Part shown: one piece after another, positions 58,005 through 64,000 of the stretch
How the letters are laid out: the number at the start of each line of letters is the position of its first letter
How positions within the stretch are numbered: the first letter of the stretch is position 1
Assembly: GCA_025201765.1 (NCBI GenBank)
Contig: MU623390.1
Coordinates: forward strand, 62,001-126,000
Reading direction: 5' to 3'
From: Daldinia sp. FL1419
Taxonomy: Eukaryota > Ascomycota > Sordariomycetes > Xylariales > Hypoxylaceae
Length of the DNA stretch: 64,000 nucleotides
Position numbers and translations under genes: made by a program
The notes under the pieces: model-generated
What the model was told of the DNA's origin: nothing
Database searches by the model: none
The model's input: only the letters and a program-made list of their open reading frames with translations

Positions 58005-60020
58005 AGCTACCAAAGGAAAATGCCATTTACTGATCAAAACTTGGCCATTCTTTCGATATAAAGCCGGAAAGGGGCAAGGCAGGTAGGACGTGGACAAGGT
58101 TGGCTGTCGGGCTAGGCAGCTCTGTCACGGCTTGGATATCTTGGGGCGTTTTAGGTGTTGCATATGCAATATCGACATGGAGGTTACGTTCATTTGGAGC
58201 TGTATATTAGACTGCCACGGCGCGAGGTATTGGGGTTGGAATTTTTATTTTTATTTTTGGCTTTAAAATTTTTTTTTTTTTGGCATGTTGATTACGAAAG
58301 GAACCCTTACCTCACTTACCCATATACTCCCATTCATATAGATGAATAAATGACGAAACCCTACGACGTAGGCAGATACCCAAAGAAATGCGTTACCAAG
58401 TTAGGTACCTGGTCATTTTGGTTCATTTTTACGAAGATGCTAGATTGGAGCTGGAAATCAAAGTTGGAGTCGGAGACGGAACAAATTAGATATGGAGGTA
58501 GGCATTGCATCATGCTATCTATCGAGACGATGAGTGGAAAATATGTTTTCTATTATCTAATGGTTCCTTATCTGTTAAATATTCGCGGGGCGGCGGGAAC
58601 AGGCCAGTACCTAGTCCAGGGTTGGTAGAATCGATTGCCTATCACGTACCCAGGTTAGAAAAGCTGCAGATGCGGCACGTAAGCTCCCTTCGTATCAACG
58701 GACGCCAGAATTGCCAGAAATGGGGGGAGACATCTTTCACGAGGTGTATAATTTCAACGTGGCTCGTGATGAGAGGTTGATTCGTAGAAAGGGGGAACCA
58801 GACTTTGGAGCCATTCCTTTTTTTCTTTTTTTTTTTTAATTATTTTCTTTTCAGCTTGGTACTGTAGGTAGGTAGGTAGGTAGGTCGGTACGTATGGGTA
58901 TATGTGGTATATGCGTGTGCTTATTCGGGAATGAGGGGTGAGGGGCAAATAGACAAGTTCTGCGAGTATAGATAATGGATGAGATCTTATTAGATCGTCA
59001 GGGTCCAATTCCGCTATGTAATGGTGATGATTATTGGTCCAGGCATATTACATGTAGGTATTACCATTACACTTACATATTTTATACGCCTAAGGATACT
59101 ATAACGCAGTTAGCTTATATTATAGGTATTACATGTACCTTACTTAGGTATGCACATATGGACGGATGTACCTATGGTTTTGGCAGCCCTGGGTAATGTT
59201 CCGCCGGTAATCTTTATAGTGCAGAAGTATACCTATGCTCTATGTAGTGCAGTATTAGCGCAATTGAGGTAAAGTTAAGGACAGTTAGGTATGTATTAGG
59301 GAAGTTAGGCCCGTTCGCCGGCATGTGGGGCCTACGGGATTGATGGAACGATAAGGTCCAGAAGGAAGTTACCTAAGACAGCAGGGGACAGCCGGACAGA
59401 CAGGTGTTCGTTTGCCACTTTAGGACTAGACTAAGCTTCTCAGGGAAGTAGGTCTGGCCGCCCTGGGAAACAATAGGAAATCTCGAATGGGGCAAATGGG
59501 GCAAGGGACCCGCAAGGCGGGGCAATTTCGCGAGCTGCACTTTTCAGCTTCTATCGGCGCTTTTGGCATTTTTGGCACTTTTGGCATATTTTGGTATAAT
59601 TTACCTTTTTGCTTTTTGTTGTACCTAGTAAGGTAGTAATACATAGGTATTTTTCATCTGATCTTGCACATTATTTCCGCCTTGATGCGTTTCAAGTAAC
59701 TTCTAGACTTCTCTTTCCCGCCTCACCGGTATCGCCCGATTCCCATACCAAATCCATTAAATTCTATTAACCCAATTTGTTAGCTTTACTTTACATTTAC
59801 CACTTTACCTATCCTAGGCTTTTAGGTACCTTAGAAAACAAGTCAATTGTTCCAACTAGTAGAAGTCAAATCATGACGGCGAAGACACTTCGCCCACGAC
59901 ATCCGACTTGAGAATGGGGTAGAAACAGGCTTGGTGGGCTGCGCCGAGTTTGTTCAGAGGCACTAAGCAGCATCGTCACCAAGCAGCAGGCAGACTTTAT
60001 ATCCAAAAGGCATAACCATA
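58005..60020. other. Intergenic region of 2.0 kb
   Basis: It contains T-rich tracts (58244-58280, 58818-58850), the GTAG microsatellite at 58864-58885, many GTAGGTA/TACCTA motifs (59054-59170, 59640) and CATTTTTGGCACTTTTGGCAT repeats near 59567-59588. No gene is supported. Confidence 0.45.
58864..58885 (+). repeat. GTAG tetranucleotide microsatellite, 5.5 copies
   Basis: Five uninterrupted GTAG units are followed by GT. It is the purest local expansion of the TAGG-type motif that is dispersed through the intergenic DNA of this window. Confidence 0.85.
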
Positions 60021-62499
60021 ATGGACCCCGCCTCCGTTTCTTTTCCACAACAGCCGCCGCCGCCACAGCAGCAGCAGCACCAACAACCGTCTCGACCGCC
60101 TCAACCGCCTCCTCCAGGTACTGAGGCTCCCTTGTCGCACGAACTTCATCTTCATACCCATCATCCACAACAGTCGCATCACTTTCGTGTTCCAAACCTT
60201 TCGTCGCGTACGAGCCTCGACCTATCCAACATCGACCCCAACGACACCGTCTTCCAACAACACCTCCAACGTTTACAAGCCGTACCATCTGTTGCGGTCG
60301 TTCAGGGCGATTATGCTCCTCACCCTCAAAATGGCTTCGACCATGAACCAACACCAGTTCATATTCTCCAACACTCCCATAACGAAACGACATCCGACCC
60401 CCGCCGAACTCCACACCAACACCACGCCTCCCTCCCACCATCTTCACAACCAGTGCCACCTGCTGCTAGTCATTTCGGCATTTTAACCCACAATGGCACG
60501 TCTCCACCAGGTGCTGTGCCGCAGCTTCCACAAGAAGAGGACTTGTATATCCAGTCATCGCAAGCCAATTCTTCAGCCGCTGAAGCTTCTGAGCAGAGAC
60601 CACATGGCCAGTTGGTTAATAGGATAGTCGTCGACCCACCCGACCTTCAAGCTTGGCGCGAGAAGCTATTCAACGTCGACGATACAATCATCTTGACCAA
60701 TGACCAGTAGGGAACAGGATTCGTTTCGGAACTAAATCCTTGTACTAATTACCAACTAGGTTCGAGACCTATTTCCCCCATATCGATAATGTCTATTCGC
60801 ATCGTTCGACCCAAAAGTATAAACGTAAGCCCTTCATATCGCATTACTGGGACTGTCGAATGAAGGGACGACCGCCGGGAACGCCCAAATCAGATGATCC
60901 TTCTAAAAAGAAACGTAAGCGGAGCGCGCGCGAGAGGGACCTTTGCGATGTCAAAATCAAGATCACGGAATACTTCCCAGGGGCAACCATTCTACCTGGT
61001 GACGGGGACGCGAGCCTCAATTTAGTCCCGCCGAGTGTCTACCAATCTCCGCAACAGCAGATGTACAACGATGGCCTACCACGACCTATGGATGCTCATC
61101 TCAACGGAGAAAAGTTCTGGACAATACAAAGAGTTAATGGTAATGGCGGAAACGGTAAGGGCGACGGCGTCGCTGGTCCTCACAAGCATAGCCTAGAAAA
61201 GAGCGATGAGATCAAGAAGTCAACCGTGCAGAGGTATATTGCCGCGCAGGAGAAAGAAGCAAAGAAGATCCAGGTGGGTTATTCCTTGTATCATAGCCGC
61301 GATTACCTTTAAACCCGGATCTATATATGGAAAGCTTCTGTCGAGATACAAGCGATCTGGAACGGTAACATCTCACTTTAGCACGACAGAGAACAGCTAT
61401 TTAAAGGGCCAATTAGTCTCCTTTGACCCCCCGTCATCCCTTATCCCTTATTTACGCTTTATATAGTTCTGAGACAACCAAAGAATACCCAATACTAACT
61501 TACTCCTGTAGAAACCTTTACCTAGGAGAATGTCAGGAGCCGCGCTCGCAACAGCAAAAAAGCACTCAAAGGAGCACGAATTAAAACTCTACGCTGCTAG
61601 CTTTTGGTAAGCCGTCATTCTAAATCGTAGAGTATTTCGCTGGCTGATGGTCCTTTTTCGTCAGCCCCTTTTCCCAGAGAGTTTGGATTGCTCTAGAAGC
61701 GAAGGGCATGCAGTATCAATATTGCGAAACGGATCCGTTCAAACGCCCAACCCAATTGCTAGAAGCAAACCCACGAGGCCTGGTTCCAGCTATTCGGGAA
61801 GGCGACTGGGCTAGCGGTGAAAGTGCCATTATCCTGGAATATGTAAGTCTTTCGAGCCGGATTATATTTATAGAGAGGTAGTCCAGTTACTGATCGTCCA
61901 CCTTGCTAGCTTGAGGACCATGATCGGACGGTACCCCTCTCTCCTACAGATCCAAGATTAAAGGCCAATTGTAGATTATGGATCGACCATGTAAGCTCCT
62001 AGAAGATTTCATTGTGTATGTATAGTGTATAAGAGAATTCAGCTGACTCGCGTAGATTAATGCGAGGATCGTTCCAGCCTTTTTCGCTCTCGCAAGAGCT
62101 ACTGACTACACAAAGCAATCAGAATATGCGGAAAGGCTCCGGAATGAGATAACGGCTCTTGTTCAAGCCGCCAATGACAGGGTACGTTACCCTCATCCCT
62201 TACTTCTCATTTTAACCCAATCTCTCTAATTCGTTGTCCAGGGGCCGTATTTTCTCGGGGAGGACCTATGCCTTGTAGATATTCACTTTGCTCCATTCGT
62301 CCTGCGGATGTCTCGTATACTCCGTGAGCTCCGTAACTGGGGCGACCCCTTGCCGGGAACTCGTTGGCAACAATGGGCTGATGCACTGGAGCAAAATCCA
62401 CACGTCCAAGCCACAACTAGCCAGAAGGAGCTCTATATAGAGACCTTTGACCTCTTCCTTAACAGCCGTCAACCAAACGGCGAACACTACGGATCTTAA
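60021..62499 (+). CDS. Long protein with Q/P/H-rich basic N-terminal half and C-terminal omega-type GST domain, 7 exons, 645 aa
   Basis: Exons are 60021-60706, 60760-61273, 61512-61606, 61665-61842, 61910-61990, 62056-62181 and 62242-62499, GT-AG, all in frame. Residues 8-32 are Gln/Pro/His-rich; more Pro/His/Ser-rich sequence reaches 215. A compact segment (about 230-305: FETYFPHIDNVYSHRS, SHYWDCRMKGRPPGTPK, KKKRKR, CDVKIKITEYFPGA) contains an AT-hook-like KGRP and a strong nuclear signal. From about 415 a GST fold begins (HELKLYAASFCPFSQRVWIA); C432 in CPFS is the omega-class catalytic Cys, and NPRGLVPAI and ESAIILEYLED match the glutathione site. The helical C-domain ends at 645. The architecture recalls yeast Ure2 (low-complexity head plus GST). 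Intron 2 is long (238 nt), and MSGAALATAK (ATG 61530) could start a separate 239-aa GST, so two genes remain possible. Confidence 0.78.
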
Positions 62500-64000
62500 T
62501 ATCATAATGGCATGGACTATCTCCATTATAATCTTTTCTACATATACATATTGGGTATTTACACACGCATTGAATTCTAAGGGGCTTGCTATTAAATTTG
62601 AGGAGCATATACAGTACATACTATACACAACGGAACTAGGCAATACCGCCTAGGCTTCTTATTATTCCCCCTTTTTCCCCTTTTCATTTCTTTCCTTTTG
62701 TTTTTTGTTTTTTTTTAGTTATCCCCCCCACCTCCTCTCTACAGGACGGAGTTTCGTTCTGCGAACTTCAAAAAGGGAAACATGGGATCGGAGTTCGTGT
62801 GGTTTGGATACCACAATTTTGGGGATTCAAACTTACCTTTTTTCTTGCCTTAGGGTACATAGTAGGTAGTACATATTCATCGCATGGGTCGTACATCAGA
62901 GCATAATATACATCGAGCCACGGACGGATGGACGGCGGGAATTTGGAGGGGAAAAGTGTGCATAGAGGGTTCTCTTACTATTGCACATTCTTTAGAGGTT
63001 CGAGATATATAGGTATACATACATATTTTTGAGATGACCGTGTCTAGCTGAATAGTTGTTTGACTGTCGTAAAAGCGGGTTATAGGTATAGCTATCAAGA
63101 GACAACTCGTCGAGCTTTCTTGAACTATCAAAGGAAATAATTGATGGTATATCAACCTGGCATGAATTGTTCCAACTACTTGACGACTAGCATGTTGATC
63201 CTCGGCACTTGGTAGCTGATCTATTCCCCAAGAATCATCCAGGGTCAGAAGAACGTAGGGCTTAGTGGCACTGCTGAAGCCAAAGCATATCCCAGCTGAC
63301 CTTCAAGCCGCACCGAGGTTCTCCACGGTGAGCGATTTGACGTATAGGACTTTCCATGTCCCGTCTTACTCTTATAATTGCCATGTATTCGCAAGGATGT
63401 ATTTACCCATCGCCCCTGGGGTAAAGGCTGAGCTGTCACGCTGGCATACAAACGCGCTGGCATATACGCCTTAGTGCGAGAGCCCTACATGGGTAATGAT
63501 ACGAGTAACGAAAGTCGCTAAGATTCTAGGTCTTAGTACGAGAAAGTTTTGATGTGCTACTCGTGGGAAAAAAACATGTTCAACGGTTGGGTACCTAGAT
63601 ATGCCTTACAGTAGCGATGGCGAACTATGGAAAATGAATTACGGAAAACCCACACACCACAAGGGTGGCTACCTACCTCTCAGCTGGGCGGGATTGTCGA
63701 AGATGAATCTCAAATATCGATGAAAAATAAACGACAGCTGTCTCTTATACACCATAAACTTACCCACGAAACTGTTCATAGGCTACAAATAGAACAGAAT
63801 GACGCTATGGTGAGACATGAAATAAGACACTAACGACGCATGGGATATTGTCTAGATTCTAATCGTGTAATGAACACAACGCCCAACTTCAACTTCATTT
63901 GTTCGAGGCATTCGGGAGTTGGGTAGCTAGATACGATCGTGGTGGTTGTGGTCGTGATACGGTTGTACCCTTGTGTAATCCATTATACAAATGCGCAGGT
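62500..64000. other. Intergenic sequence to the window edge
   Basis: T-rich sequence (62660-62720) follows the GST gene and probably contains its 3' end. GTAGGTAGTACAT (62861) and GGGTACCTAG (63588) are further examples of the dispersed motif. Short frames at 63265-63474 and 63627-63833 show no domain or coding bias. Nothing else is supported. Confidence 0.4.

Noticed and set aside
59866..60459. 197-residue open frame on the minus strand
   Set aside because: It is the antisense of the Gln/Pro/His-rich first exon of the GST-type gene; low-complexity codons leave the other strand open. It has no domain.
1..64000. CRISPR arrays, bacterial-type operons, ribosome binding sites
   Set aside because: The sequence is eukaryotic: genes contain spliceosomal introns, and no regularly spaced repeat-spacer arrays were found.

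Overview
The window is nuclear DNA of a filamentous ascomycete (Pezizomycotina, probably a Sordariomycete). The genes are interrupted by short introns, mostly 45-110 nt, with GTAAGT/GTATGT-type donors and CTAAC-like branch points. Gene content is typical of that group: Cch1, a NimE-type B cyclin, Ric1, Tex1, a Zn2Cys6 activator and a CBM18 chitin deacetylase. One AT-rich block shows C-to-T/G-to-A divergence between repeat copies, as left by RIP. No rRNA, tRNA, CRISPR array or intact transposon was seen. All gene models were spliced by eye, and every junction keeps frame.

Layout. Positions 1-104 (-) hold the start of a gene that leaves the window, followed by about 5 kb without a convincing gene. 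Positions 5360-8005 (-) encode a DDT/WHIM/PHD chromatin protein. It diverges from the calcium channel gene CCH1 (11537-18074, +), and the RIP-like AT-rich island (about 9830-10860) lies between them. From 20.4 to 31 kb there is a run of short, low-complexity orphan genes on the + strand (20482, 24665, 26369, 27933, 30346), with a ferroportin-type iron exporter (21946-23809) among them. B cyclin (31857-33588, -) diverges from mitochondrial ribosomal protein uL2m (35302-36619, +). A CBM18 chitin deacetylase (37406-38943, -) diverges from a PAP2 lipid phosphatase (42380-43797, +). CK2 beta subunit (45618-46982, -) and RIC1 (47811-51209, -) follow. RIC1 diverges over 649 bp from TEX1 (51859-53276, +). 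A Zn2Cys6 factor (54996-58004, +) and a long protein ending in an omega-type GST domain (60021-62499, +) complete the map.

Most genes are unrelated housekeeping or regulatory loci; there is no obvious biosynthetic cluster. Loose themes are cell-cycle and kinase signalling (B cyclin, CK2 beta, and SP/TP-rich orphans next to the cyclin), metal and calcium homeostasis (Cch1, ferroportin) and membrane traffic or lipid metabolism (Ric1, PAP2).

The observations most worth following are the GST protein with a Q/P/H-rich, basic N-terminal half (an architecture reminiscent of yeast Ure2), the orphan-gene run, the RIP-marked island, the Asn in the Cch1 domain I filter, two GC-AG introns, and a dispersed TAGG/CCTA motif found in almost every long intergenic region.
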